64,000 bases of DNA. Source: Chlorops oryzae (lineage: Eukaryota; Arthropoda; Insecta; Diptera; Chloropidae). Location: the NCBI GenBank assembly GCA_020466095.1, contig CM035807.1, positions 112,979,786 to 113,043,785 of the forward strand, written 5' to 3'. This document shows positions 33,551 to 45,240 of the stretch, piece after piece (position 1 is the stretch's first letter; each line of letters opens with the position of its first letter). Both the position numbers and the translations under genes were made by a program. The notes under the pieces were generated by a model. The model ran no database searches. It was not told the origin of the DNA and saw only the letters and a program-made list of their open reading frames with translations.

Positions 33551-33970
33551 AAAAACAAGTAAGGGTGTATAGTCAGGCGAGCCTGACAATAGGATACCCG
33601 ACACAGACACAGATGTTCAAATAGTTTTTCATATCAAGAGTTATTTTAGGTCATAAGGGGCCCCATATACCGAATTGTGTTCAATTTCTTTATGAAAACC
33701 GCCATTGTGCCAGGCTCCAGTTACTGGAATTACATTTGAACCCCAAACTGGTCGAATGAACAACCACAAAAAAAAACATAAAAAGGTGGGCACGCACCTA
33801 AGTAAACCTACGTCACAGAGCCTGATTGGTCGATGTGGTATCTCGAACTTGATAGGTATAACTAATGCCCGGCCAATACGAATATCGAATGTCGCCAATA
33901 TAACTTAACTCCTTCGATAAGAAAACTGACGGACAGATGGAGTGACCGAAGGACACTGTTTTATCTATTC
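33551..33970 (+). mobile_element. Helentron/DINE-like dispersed repeat, copy 3, 3'-deleted
   Basis: Matches 28121 onward but skips from TTTTATCTATTC straight to CCATTTGATTTAGGAGACTC. It therefore lacks the terminal CGGGTAT part that copy 1 retains. Confidence 0.65.
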
Positions 33971-34502
33971 TTCCATTTGATTTAGGAGACTCAATCAGGG
34001 CCGGCGTTAATGGGGGGTACGGTTGGTAGTGCTACCCACCTGAAATATTTCTAGGTGGGTAAATACCCACCTGAAAAGAAGCTTGATTAAAAAGCAATAA
34101 CAGAATGCCCAATACCAACGTAGATTTATTTTCTATCATTTTGTGTTTAATAAAAAAAATTTTACCGGCTTGCAAAAACATACACACGTACATTGTTAAT
34201 GTGATACTACGCTTGTGCGTCAGCTTTACGCAAATAAAAATAATTCGCAAATATTTAACTCACTAGTGGGACCCATACAGCTTCACAAATTGTGGGAAAT
34301 GAGAAATTTGTCACACAACTGTCAAAATTTATATGAAAATTTACGATGGGAAAAGTTGCGAAGCCGCATGAGTACCACTACTGTTTATACGGCAGTTCAA
34401 ATACGCAAATAGCGAAACTTTTCAGTGCTGCCCGACTAAAAAATACAATTGCGTGGCAACATATCGTCATTGCGACTGGAAAAGTGCGTTACAATTGTCA
34501 TG

Positions 34503-34750
34503 TCGCACCCTTGCTAATAAATCGGCACAATTCAAAATTTTTTAAATCAATTTTTGTATGTTCGATGGCATTTTTTTTTGAAGAAACCCAACACTTCGAA
34601 AATTAACGCTTATATTGACTTATGCAGCAGTCGATTGAGAGTAATATTAGTTTAGAAAAAATATTATTTCTCCTTAGTTTTAAGAGAGATTGAATGATTT
34701 TCGAGAAATGCGAAATTTTGAATTGTGCCGATTTAGTAGCAAGGGTGCGA
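34503..34750. mobile_element. 248-bp MITE with inverted ends of about 40 bp
   Basis: The left end reads TCGCACCCTTGCTAATAAAT then CGGCACAATTCAAAATTT. The right end is its complement with one difference in the first 20 bases. It interrupts the repeat that continues intact at 29195-29260, so it is a later insertion. Confidence 0.85.
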
Positions 34751-34754
34751 TGTG

Positions 34755-35090
34755 TTGACCTAGCTAAAAGAAAACAATGATCTAAAGAAATGGCCTTGAC
34801 AAAAATAGAGGACTGACCTTTCTACCTGGTTGTTCAGATTTTACTTTATGTATATCATTTGCTAGTCAAGACTAATCAAGGGCCCGTAGCATATTTTAAA
34901 ATATTTTGAACCCTACATTTCGTATGAGTGATGCCTTTTGTATGTGATTTCAGACAAATGTACCACATACGCAGGTCTACACCAGCATATCAATACAGGG
35001 AGGATCTATGTACCCTTGTATTTGTTTGAATATCACACTGCTGCGCCATCTGATTGAAATATTTTTTCTTTTAAATGAAAGTAAATACTA
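34755..35090. other. No gene seen
   Basis: Unique-looking spacer between the two inverted segmental copies. Confidence 0.3.
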
Positions 35091-35240
35091 AGGGGTGTTT
35101 CTAAAAGCAAATAATAGAGTGGCGCAAAACTGGGAAAACACTGAAAAAAATATTCAAAATTTTCTTTTTAGTTTTGTAAAAAAAAATTTTCTCAGTGTAA
35201 AAATTAAAAAAAAAATTTTTAGCTTCCCTGTTTTATTATC
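35091..35240 (+). repeat. Third copy of the ACACTGAAAAAAAT…TCTCAGTGT repeat
   Basis: Resembles 1500-1640 (AGAGTGGCGCAAAACTGGGA here, AGAGCGGCGTCAAACTGGGA there), with the same internal inverted pair. It is followed by TCGTCTCTCTATCTCAATTG twice in tandem at 35258-35299. Confidence 0.75.
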
Positions 35241-36594
35241 TAACAGAATCTGCTTAGATCGTCTCTCTATCTCAATTGGTCGTCTCTCTATCTCAATTGC
35301 CGTATAAACAGTAGTGGTACTCATGCGGCTTCGCAACTTTTCCCATCGTAAATTTTCATATAAATTTTGACAGTTGTGTGACAAATTTCTCATTTCCCAC
35401 AATTTGTGAAGCTGTATGGGTCCCACTAGTGAGTTAAATATTTGCGAATTATTTTTATTTGCGTAAAGCTGACGCACAAACGCAGTCTTACATAAACAAT
35501 GTACATATGTATGTTTTTGCAAGCCGGTAAAATTTTTTTTATTAAACGCAAAATGATAGAAAATAAATCTACGTTGGTATTGGGCACTCTGTTATTGCTT
35601 TTTAATCAAGCTTCTTTTCAGGTGGGTATTTACCCACCTAGAAATATTTCAGGTGGGTAGCACTACCAACCGTACCCCCCACTAACGCCGGCCCTGATTG
35701 AGTCTCCTAAATTAAATGGAACTGCTGTGGGATTCTTCTAATACCCGAAACACTGTGTGTCGAAATAGCGCATATGGCGTCTGTGCATACGTGTGTAACT
35801 CGCAGAGTCAGTCGAAATAGACAATATAAGAAAAATCTGTATTTAAATGATCAGCATCACCAGGAAAATAGATAAAACAGTGTCCTTCGATCACTCCATC
35901 TGTCCGTCAGTGTTCTAATCGAAGGAGTTAAGCTATCTTGACGACATTCGATATTCGTATTGGCCGGGCATTAGTAATACCTATCAAGTTGGAGATACCA
36001 CATCGACCAATCCGGCTCTGTGACGTAGGTTTACTTAGGTGCGTGCCCACCTTTTTGTGTTTTTTTTTGTGGTTGTTCATTCGACCAGTTTAGGGTTCAA
36101 ATGTAATTCCATTAACTGGAGCCTGGCACAAGGGCGGTTTTCATAAAGAAATTGAACGAAATTCGGTATATGGGGCCCCTTAATGACCTTAAATAACTCT
36201 TGATATGAAAAACTATTTGAACATCTGTGTCTGTTTCGGGTATCCTATTGTCAGGCTCGCCTGACTATACACCCTTACTTGTTTTTATTTCTATTTTTTT
36301 TAATTTATTTTGTCTTTCTTTTTTCCATTCTTTTCATTGCTTTTATTGTTCAAATTGGGGCACCTTTATGTCTCGTTCTAAATTATACTCAATTCTATAT
36401 AGCTTACCGTCTATCGCTGTCGGGTAGTGTATTATTAGGTTCGCCTGACTATCGCACCCTTACTTATTTATTTAACAAACATTCACGATCTTTAAACATT
36501 GCAATTCCTGACTTGGCCTTCAACTTTCTTTGACTTTTACTTTGGGTACAATCAAAAACAATTGTTATGTGCCTTCAGTGAGATTGCGATCTTG

Positions 36595-36603
36595 TATATA
36601 TAT
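36595..36603 (+). promoter_or_regulatory. TATA box of peptide gene 3
   Basis: TATATATAT lies 65 bp before the ATG. A TTTCACAATT start-like sequence is about 25-30 bp downstream. The block from TTCAGTGAGATTGCGATCTT through the leader is kept nearly unchanged in all five gene copies. Confidence 0.6.
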
Positions 36604-36667
36604 GAGGCAGTTCCATTTGCTTTCACAATTCAAACTAAATCTGAACTTCCAGCTAAAAACAACGAAA

Positions 36668-36817
36668 ATGAAATTCATTTTTGTCTTCGCCGTTCTTCTT
36701 GCTTTGGTGTGTGCTCTCTCCAGCTCAGAAGCAGCTAAAGGAAACAAACCTAAAGTTGTTCCTTCTTGCTCAGGATTTAGTGCAAATACTAAATGCCCTG
36801 ATCTTCCTCCTGGCTAA
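36668..36817 (+). CDS. Small secreted peptide, copy 3
   Basis: 49 residues: signal peptide, Cys34/Cys43, Pro-Pro-Gly end. Residues 24-31 read Lys-Gly-Asn-Lys-Pro-Lys-Val-Val. Residue 18 is Ser instead of Thr. AATAAA occurs at 36864-36869 and 36889-36894, followed by an A run at 36901. Although the A run looks like a retrocopy tail, the shared promoter and distant flanks show the gene moved as DNA. It is the first plus-strand copy and lies in inverted orientation to copies 1 and 2. Confidence 0.82.
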   Translation: MKFIFVFAVLLALVCALSSSEAAKGNKPKVVPSCSGFSANTKCPDLPPG

Positions 36818-37039
36818 CTGAGATAAGGCTTGCAGCGAAAACGGAACATTCAAGATATACATCAATAAAATGAAATGTCTTTCAAGATAATAAAGAAATG
36901 AAAAAAAAAAAACAAACCATGAATTTTAAATTAAGGATGAGCTTCCAAATTTCAGTTAGTGTACCTACTTAAAAAAAGTTTTTTTAGGTTTTAAGATTTT
37001 TATAATTAAATCAAAACATTTTCTAAATATTCTTATTGG

Positions 37040-37500
37040 GTCAGAAAAGTTCAAAAAAAAAATGAAAAAATCGTAAAATTTTTGAGATTTTTAGAAATTT
37101 TAAGCTATTAGAAGGAGTATTTTGGATTCGTTAGTAGTCAAACAATTTCTTTCGACTCCAAGGCTAAAAACTTTGTCACAGATAGTTAAGAGAAATATTG
37201 AACGCGTTACGAGATACCTATAGCCGAACGGAAGTGCGCAACTTAATTCTCCGCCAAGCTTTTTTAGATCAATTTAAAAAAGTAATTTAGACAATCTAAA
37301 TAAACCAAGTATAGGGAGTTGCTACATTCATCGAACACTTTCAGAAACTGCGATCAAATTTTTGTCAACATTCGATGATCTCAAAAATGTGTCACAGTGT
37401 AATTAAAAAAATAATAAGTATATTTTGCTCAATCTGAGAGGAATCGAACCCGAGCCCTTCGGATTGCTAGGCATCAAATTATATGATATACTTATCAGTT
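37040..37500 (-). mobile_element. tRNA-headed SINE-like repeat
   Basis: On minus, a tRNA-like segment near 37485-37433 reads CAATCCGAAGGGCTCGGG then TTCGATTCC (B box). It continues into the body shared with 30560-30240 and, inverted, 26535 onward. The A box is weak. Confidence 0.5.
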
Positions 37501-37800
37501 AATAGCTTTGGAAAACTGCTAATAGGGTACGAATCATATTGGTGGGTTGAAAGTTTAAAGAATCGCAGAATATGAAAATAAAAAAAATAAAACTTTAAAA
37601 ATCTTGACGGTTATCAAAATTATCCTGGTTTGCAATTCATTTTACTAAAGCCTGCTTCTGCGTATAATTTCTTTAAATTTGTGCAACCTCAAGACCGTTC
37701 ATTTTGTAATAACTTAAGCCCAAATATGATCAGATCAGCTGACAAATGATAAAATTATTTCAACATGAACAAATCTGAAGCGTTGATTTTTAATATGAAC
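37501..37800. other. No gene seen
   Basis: AT-rich filler. Confidence 0.25.
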
Positions 37801-38540
37801 TGTACCCTTTAAGTATGCGCATATATTTATTGATATTTGTTGGGATTGAATAAAATTGAATGAAAAAAAAAATTGAAATAACTACAAAATAAATGCGGTA
37901 TAATTTCGGGAAGAAATTATTAAAATTAATATGTATACTTTCGGGCTCCTTTGAGCGACGGATTTTTGTTGATTTATTGTGTGGTATACTTTCAGGGAAA
38001 CGCTTTCTGACAAACGTTCGCGTCTGAACTACAATATAAGTTTGCGTATTAGCCAAATAATTTTGTGTCCGAAATAGGTATGTACAAAGAGTATAGACCA
38101 TATACTTTGGTATGTATAACAGAACAAACTGGTATAAACTGCCCATTTGTCTTATACTCTTATATGCTCATCTTGTCTTGCTAACTGTTATTATGTGTTT
38201 ATTCCAATATTTATACTGTTATAACTAATATATATATTTCGAGCTCCTTTGAGCGACGGATTTTTGTTGAATTATTGTGTGGTATACTTTCAGGGAAACG
38301 CTTTCGCACAAGCGTTCACGTCTGAACTACAATTCAAGTTTGCGTCTTAGCCAAATAATTTTGTGTCCGAACTAGGTAGGTATAACAGAACAAACTGGTC
38401 TAAATACACGCTGTTTGTCTTACACTCTTATACTATTATACACTCAACTTGTCTTACAAATTGTTATAAGGTGTTTCTTTCAATTTTTGCACTGTTATAA
38501 TATCCCAATTAGAATATACTGTTATAATGTCCTACTGGCT
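37801..38540. repeat. Two tandem copies of the 31.05-kb repeat
   Basis: 37801-38160 and 38235-38540 both contain GAGCGACGGATTTTTGTTGA and GGGAAACGCTTTC. The second also matches the 3' part of 31380-31500 (TATACTATTATACACTCA). Confidence 0.85.
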
Positions 38541-39501
38541 TTTTTATACTGAGGTAAATTAAGGACTCGTGCACTTACCTTATTTTATCCGCGATTCCAT
38601 GCTTCGGTTTTAGTTCAAAATTTTGCGCAAGAGGTCAAAGATCAAGACTGTAAATAAATTATAAAAATAACTGTAATAATGTTGCAAATTCAATATGATA
38701 AAGTTACAAGGTTATTTACGTTTAATAGATGTCATTTTTTAAAATTTCATCTGCTTTGTCTGGGTGTAATTTATTTTACTTCAAACTACTTTCCTTCCCT
38801 GTGGGTTAAGTAGCCCCATAATCGTAAATCCCCATCCGTGTAGCATGCTTGTCTTAAAAATGGATGCCAACTGATGTATGGTGTTGATATTCATGAGGTC
38901 CTGAAATTATAAGAAATCAATTAAACAAAATAAAAAGTAAAAAGCATTTGCAATAAATAACACTACTCAACACTTTTTTTTTTGAAACTTGAAACCAATT
39001 TTTTTTTTGTAGTATTTGTTTCGCTGAATCTTAAAAAGGTGGTTCAGCCAAATAAGGCCAACGCCTTTGTAAGGCCAGATTTTAAGAAAACATAATTTCT
39101 AGCACTCCCAGCATAATGAATTTTGGCATGTTTTAAAGCGTTTATATTTAATTCACAAAGCAAAAAAAAAATTGCTTCGATTGCGTAGCTGAGTGAATAG
39201 TTATCGTCCAACAAAGTCGGAAGAAGTGAAAACAACGTGATTGATCTAATTTTGCGTGAGAAGAAGAACAACGTTTTTCTAAAAATTCTTGGTAATTTTT
39301 TAAAGTCTTGATACCACTAACGAAAGTCGGATTTTATTCTAAATAGAAAGGTTGGGAGAAAGCCCCTAGCATTGTTCTATTCTGAAAAAAACGTTGTGGA
39401 AAAAATAATATTGAGTGGTCTTAATAAGGCCCACAATAGTCACCTTGCAACGGATACTTAAAAAAAAAAAATTGGTGTCTGTAAAATCAATTTACGGACA
39501 A
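38541..39501. other. No gene seen
   Basis: Single-copy-looking AT-rich sequence up to the edge of the 5.7-kb duplication. Confidence 0.3.
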
Positions 39502-41062
39502 TAGTTTTACGTGATAACGGCATAAGAAAACACTCATTATGTACATAAAAGGGACCATTCAAGTATCACGTACGCTATTTATGACGATTTTCAAACTCCC
39601 TCCCCTTAGACTTATTAATTTAAATGTTAGAAAATAGGTCTCATTTTTTATTTTTTTTTTTGGCAATTTTTAATATAAGTATAAAATAGAAAATAATATT
39701 TATAGATACTTCAATTTTTAAATTAAAATTGCATATAAAAGTTTTCAAAATCAATGTCATAAATGTGGACAAGAGAGGGCGAGAGTGACAATGAAAATGA
39801 GAAAGAGCGAGAAAGAGTGAAAGACGTAAGGAGAGATAAAAATACAATGTTTCTTGGAAATTTTTAATTGCTGATGTTTGACGTTTCTTTCTTCGGAAGC
39901 GACACGAAATTCGCTGGGTTCTCCTAGTTGCTATGTGCAAACCGCCCCTTTGTGAAGCCAACTTTTCCAGTTTGTTGAAAATTTAACCAAAGGCTTAAAT
40001 TAAACATTTGCTCACAAATTTGAAAGCAGACGCATCGTACTAATAAAAACAATAAAATGTATAAAGAAAATGATTGCGCTACACTCGGTCTTATTCGTTC
40101 ACATAGTAATGAGAAGAAATAAATTTATTAATGGATTTTTTTTTTATCTTTCAAATAAATACGAACTGTGATCATTTCAGCTCACGTTATGCCTTTAAAA
40201 GGCTCATAAAAAAGGAAGCAATGGATGTGATTGTCCAAGCTTCATCAATGGTTCGATCAATTTCTTCGATAGTAATAACAAGATCCACACGAACCTAATT
40301 GAGTCTCTTAAGACTATTTAAATTCATTTAATTAAAATATTGTTGCAGGCTCGGTCAGCTAAATACAAAATATTTGCTGCACGTTGTCAGTTGTGGGGTT
40401 TTTCTAATACCTGTGTGTCGAAACAGCGCATGTGGCGTTTGTGCTTACGTGTGTGACACCCACCATCAGTCGAGATAGACGATATAAGATATAGCTATAT
40501 TGAAATGATCAGTGTGATCAGGAGAATAGATAAAAACAATGTCCTTCGGTCTCTCCGTCTGTCTGCATTAAGTTTTCTTATCGAAGACGTTGAGCTATTT
40601 GGACGAAATTGATATCATTTCAAAGGGAACCTCTATTATAGGGTCTTTTATGAAAATCAAAAAAACTGTCCTAAAATCAGAATTCTGCAATTAAATTTGA
40701 AAAATTTAAAGCATGTGGGCGTGGAAAAAGGCCAGCTTCCGTAAAGTATTTGTCGGCATTTTTGGCATCTCCTCAACCTCAAGACTACTTTGCATTAATA
40801 GGTGTTGTCTCGGAACCTGCCGGGCATTGTTTTGCCAACCTATCCTCACTATAACACCCTTATTTGTTTATTTAAACGGCACGATCTTTAAACATTGCAA
40901 CACCTGACTTGACCTTGAACTTTTTTGGTTTTGTCTTTGGGTATAATCAAAAACATTTGTTATTTGTCTTCAGTGAGATTGCGATCTTGTATATATATGA
41001 GGCAGTTCCATTTGCTTTCACAATTCAAACTAAATCTGAACTTCCAGCTAAAAACAACGAAA

Positions 41063-41212
41063 ATGAAATTCATTTTTGTCTTCGCCGTTCTTCTTGCTTT
41101 GGTGTGCGCTCTCACCAGCTCAGAAGCAGATGAAGGAATAAAATCAAAAGAAGGTCCTTCTTGCTCAGGATTTAGTGCCCATACTAAATGCCCTGATCTT
41201 CCTCCTGGCTAA
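41063..41212 (+). CDS. Small secreted peptide, copy 4
   Basis: 49 residues. The signal peptide and the region from Pro32 to Gly49 match the other copies, but residues 22-31 read Ala-Asp-Glu-Gly-Ile-Lys-Ser-Lys-Glu-Gly. The basic, Pro-containing stretch of copies 1-3 is therefore replaced by an acidic one. TATATATA and leader are conserved, with AATAAA twice downstream followed by an A run. The predicted protein is identical to copy 5, as expected from the recent duplication. Confidence 0.82.
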   Translation: MKFIFVFAVLLALVCALTSSEADEGIKSKEGPSCSGFSAHTKCPDLPPG

Positions 41213-41378
41213 CTGAGATAAGGCTTGCATCGAAAACGGAACATTCAAGATATACATCAATAAAATGAGATGTCTTTCAAGATAATAAAGAATTATTGAA
41301 AAAAAAAAAAAACAAACATGAATTTTAATACAAGCCTAAGCTAGAAACGAGATCGAAATTCAGGTCGGGTTCCCACAT

Positions 41379-41690
41379 TCAATGAAAAGTTTTGCAGTTC
41401 CATCGTTGGGAATAACTGATGAATGAAGTCCTCATTCGGTTTCGGTTTCGACTTCCTGACTCCATGGCTCGATTACTGTTGATCGCAGGAAACTTGATGA
41501 GTCGAGTAACGCAATTAAATTTGATATTTGTGATTTGGGACAACTTACTGAAGACGTTGCCTGTGAGATCACGGTTTTTTAGTTTTCTCGGCAACTTGTA
41601 TGAACAAGTTTTGGCACTCAGTCGTTTTCTACTTTTTCCGAATTTCAATTTTCGTGTAGGACTACAAAGGTGAATAAAAAGGATCTTCAT
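41379..41690 (-). CDS. Unrecognised basic 103-aa frame, copy 1
   Basis: Minus-strand frame from ATG 41690, rich in Arg, Lys and Ser with four Cys, starting Met-Lys-Ile-Leu-Phe-Ile. The same frame is intact at 47437-47126. In that copy the frame extends upstream to 181 codons, whereas here a 10-bp insertion breaks the extension. The plus strand is also open over most of this interval. It may be a chance frame kept only because the duplication is recent. The shorter homologues at 27333-27480 and 32770-32940 have stops. Confidence 0.2.
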   Translation of the reverse strand: MKILFIHLCSPTRKLKFGKSRKRLSAKTCSYKLPRKLKNRDLTGNVFSKLSQITNIKFNCVTRLIKFPAINSNRAMESGSRNRNRMRTSFISYSQRWNCKTFH

Positions 41691-42959
41691 AATAATTGCA
41701 CGCAAACTTTCGGGGATGAAACTGCATAAATATATTTGGCTATCCAGTTCATTGACACTCAGCAACACAATTGAAAGGTTGAACTGCCGTGTTCCGCTGT
41801 ATTCCGTTGGTAAGAAGATTGTTTTGCTTATTTAAGCGAAAAGATAAATATTGAATATCTCTTCGATTGCTTTTAAACAATTGTGCTAAACAATTTACTC
41901 TCTTCAAGCGGCTGAATTGAGTTGTTTGTGTCATTTAATTTATACTCGATGTATCAACAACGAAAAGTTGAATAAATACTAATAACTAAATATTTACTAA
42001 ATAAGAATTTGTTTTAATCTGAGTCACTCGCACGAGCACAAAATTGAACATTCAAACCAAGGTGTCTCACCAACGAAAAAAAATAAACAAATTTTTTTTT
42101 TAAATTTGGTAAAACTAAAATATATGGAAAGCTTTTTAAGTTATTCTTGAACGATATTATTCGTGCTATATATAGAACCAAATGTACCAGAGGCCCCTTG
42201 AAATTTAACACTTTCTATTAATATTACTAAGAGTAGTCTTGGGACAAGAAAGAAATCGGGGGAGGAGCTGAAAAAGAAAGGAAACAGCACGTATTCTGCA
42301 GAAAGAAGGCAAATGTAACAGAAAGACTGAACGTAAAAGTAAATACGCAGGAAGGATGAATATAAATCCGGCAGTGTTTGTTGTTATGAATACATTACAC
42401 TAGCGATAACTTCAACCCCCTATCCCGTCAACACCCCAAAACGTCAACACTTTTTTATTTACATTGACTATTCTAAAACGTCAACAAAACCTAAAACCTC
42501 TAAAAGGTAAACTCTGAGTAATAGAAAATTGTAGCTAGAATTACGTATAGAATACGAATTCTCAGAATTCCGGGAATCTCCTTTTGTGCGTGGAATGTAG
42601 TTTTTGCTCTGTTTGTTCAGTTGTCTTTTCGAACTTGTTGATGTTGCGGGCCTTAAGAAACCAAATGTGCCATGATCTCATATAAAAAATTTTTTCAAGT
42701 TTTCCAAATACCTAAACACTTGTTTGAATCAGATTATTGGTTGCTTTTAATTTATGAACTGACAAACACTTTTTTGTTTTACTAACATTTTTCATATAAG
42801 GAAAGGAATGCCACGAGACCAGAAAAACTCAATCTAAAATTCAACAAAGATTGAAATTGAAAGATGTGCAAAGACACATACAATTGGACAACTTAACACT
42901 AACGTAAGGGAATGCCACCAGAAATTTTGTCAATCAATCCATAGCCAAATGGCAATGAA

Positions 42960-45240
42960 CCCATTCATTGGCTAATGTAAGGGGTTCTGATGCAAAGTCA
43001 GCAGCCATACAACTGGGGCATGCTCTGCATACTAGAGGAATCTCTCCCTCTGATTAGTACATTAGGTTGTAGAACAATCCTGAGGCCAAGTTCATCTTAA
43101 TGTGGACATGGTTGAACCCACCTGTCTTACGTCTAGATGAAAGGCAAGAAATAACGGCTTTATCAAGCGGACAGGAAGCAAAGCGTGCAACTGAGCACTC
43201 TTGCAACGAGTTAAAGCTTCGCGATGGAAGACTCTAAGTACTGATCATATGGTCCACATTAGGTCTCCGCACATCAGCGACTACAGTAATCCCATGCTAC
43301 ACCTGAGGTCCACTTCGGTGGCTCTGGATGTAAGTGAGCCGTTAAAGCCAGGCTCCTTTCATGCCTAAATCTCCTGGTGGAGCTTATACCGCATTACAGA
43401 GCTACTGTAGGGAATGCGAAAAAGCCTTGGCAATTAAGGAAAAGCCTAACCAACACGTGGCAGTTCTGTGCAAAAAAAGTACGGTCTTTTCCAAGGCCGA
43501 GACAGGAAGCCAAAGCCTGCAAAGAAGGACTTCTGCCAACGAAGTCTCTCATCCTTTCTCCTCAAGACACTAGAGCGAATCATCGACTGTCACATAAGGA
43601 CTGCGACTCAGCGTACGTCCAGCAATGCTCAACATGCATACACCAAGGGCCGATCTACGGAAACGGCTCTCACCTCGTTAGTGAGCTACGTAGAGAAGTC
43701 TCTTCAATGCAAAGAGTATACCTTGGCAGCGTTTGTAGACATACAAGGGGCTTTTAATAATATAGACCCTATGGCTGTTATTAAAGCCCTCAACAAGATT
43801 CAGGTGGAGAATAACCTGGTAAAATTTACGTACCAGCAGGTACATAAACACTTCGATGGGTAATGAGCAGGTCCGGCGAGGGACCTCTCGACAAAGGTGA
43901 AATACCTAGGGGTGATCTTGGACACCAAACTCTCCTGGAACGAAAACGTGCTCGAGAGATGCCGAAAGGCACAAATTGCTCTCTACAGCTGCAAACAAGC
44001 CGTTGGCAAAAGCTGGGGGCTCAATCCTAGAGTCCTGATGTGGCTCTATGTGGCTGTTGTGGAGCCAATCCTTCTATACGGCGTGGTGGTATGGTGGCCA
44101 GCAATTTGCAGGCAGAAATCCCAGACACAAATAAGCCGAGTCAGACGGAGCGCAGCTCTAATGATCACGGGAGCTCTGCGCACCACTCCCACCAAGGCTC
44201 TGTTGGCAATTCTAAACTGGATACCGACAGAGCTTCTCATCAAAAGATGGCAAACACACTAGTTGCCCCTGCGCCAAGGGCCACCACTTAGATATCACGC
44301 AACCAGACTTAAAGTCATCGGTTGTTGGCCCTCCAGACCCATTGGCCACGCGGCCATCCCTGAAAGAGGGACCAACCAACTTTCAGTGGACTACACCACT
44401 CCTCAGACTTTTAGTCGCTAAGACTTATTCAGACCGTCATCCCTAAGTAGAGAATACTGGGATAACCAACTGATCGTACTCCCAACTCCGTGGAGGTATT
44501 CACGCCGATGGCTCTAAGCTTAATTGCAGAGTTAGAGGTGGAGATTTCATCGGAGGAGCTCAACCTTAAACTCAGCTTTCGATGCCCGATCACTACAGTG
44601 TCTTCCAAGCAGAGTGTTAGCGGCAATCAATAGGGCGACCAATTGGTTTCTGGGTAACAAGATTTTCCCAGAAAATCTGTTGATTTACACGTCTCTTCAG
44701 GAAATGACAAAGCACTCTCCGGTGACGCTGATGTGGGTACCTGGACTCAGGGACATCAAAGGTAACTGTACAGCGGACGACCTTGCGAGGGCCGGTACAG
44801 AACTTGATAACATTTTAACGGAGCCCGAACTGGGTGTTCCTTTTGCCTCAGTTAAATTAAAGATTAAATCTACGGGCAAGCACGCAAGGCATGGGCAGAG
44901 GAAGATTCCTGCCTAACTTCAAGGTTGATGTGGGAAGACCTGGACTACAAAAGGACCAGTCAACTCCTGGCGCTGGGCCGCGCCGACATAAGGCGTATGG
45001 TCTTCATAATCACAGGACACTGCCTAATAGGCAGACACGCAGAACGCCTTGGCGTTCCTTACAATGACTTCTGTAGAAGTTGCAGAGCGGAGGAGGAAGA
45101 AGAAACGGTGACTCACCTCATGTGCCACTGCCCCGGCTTGGCCAGGAGAAGATCCAGGCTGCTCGATTCTTTCTTCTTCTCCTCTCTCACTGAGCTGTCA
45201 TCTGTTCAAATAAAAGACATAGCTCGCTTCATTAATTAGT
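42960..45240 (+). pseudogene. Decayed Jockey/LOA/I-group non-LTR retrotransposon
   Basis: Frames at 43468-43863 carry reverse-transcriptase motifs: Ser-Ser-Phe-Leu-Leu-Lys-Thr-Leu-Glu-Arg-Ile-Ile-Asp, Gln-His-Ala-Tyr-Thr-Lys-Gly-Arg-Ser-Thr-Glu and Ala-Phe-Val-Asp-Ile-Gln-Gly-Ala-Phe-Asn-Asn. The next frame (43897-44262) resumes at Tyr-Leu-Gly-Val-Ile-Leu-Asp. The Tyr/Phe-Ala-Asp-Asp catalytic block between them is missing, so an internal deletion lies near 43865-43895. An RNase H-like part (Thr-Leu-Met-Trp-Val-Pro-Gly, about 44730) and the terminal Gly-His-Cys … Cys-Arg-Ser-Cys … His-Leu-Met-Cys-His-Cys tail (44925-45239) follow. Stops and frameshifts throughout make it inactive. It lies between the two duplication units. 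Confidence 0.88.

Larger units (their letters stand above)
35295..36900. repeat. Inverted segmental copy carrying peptide gene 3
   Basis: Reverse complement of about 33000-34390: hAT-like end, DINE-like repeat (36285-35735), and peptide gene with flanks. With copy 2 it forms a near-palindrome with a 0.9-kb spacer. Confidence 0.85.
39502..42890. repeat. Segmental duplication, unit 1
   Basis: Starts TTTTACGTGATAACGGCATA and matches 45244-48500 nearly base for base, with a 10-bp indel near 41785 and about 40 bp extra near 42215. It carries a DINE-like remnant (40390-40875), peptide gene 4 and a 103-codon frame on the opposite strand. Confidence 0.92.

Noticed and set aside
36840..36915. A run after AATAAA taken as evidence that the peptide genes are retrocopies
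   Set aside because: Promoter and kilobases of flanking DNA are shared between copies, so they spread by DNA duplication.
41419..41673. Hydrophobic 84-codon plus-strand frame repeated at 47166-47420
   Set aside because: Present in both copies only because the duplication is recent. It overlaps the opposite-strand frame and lacks a promoter or family match.
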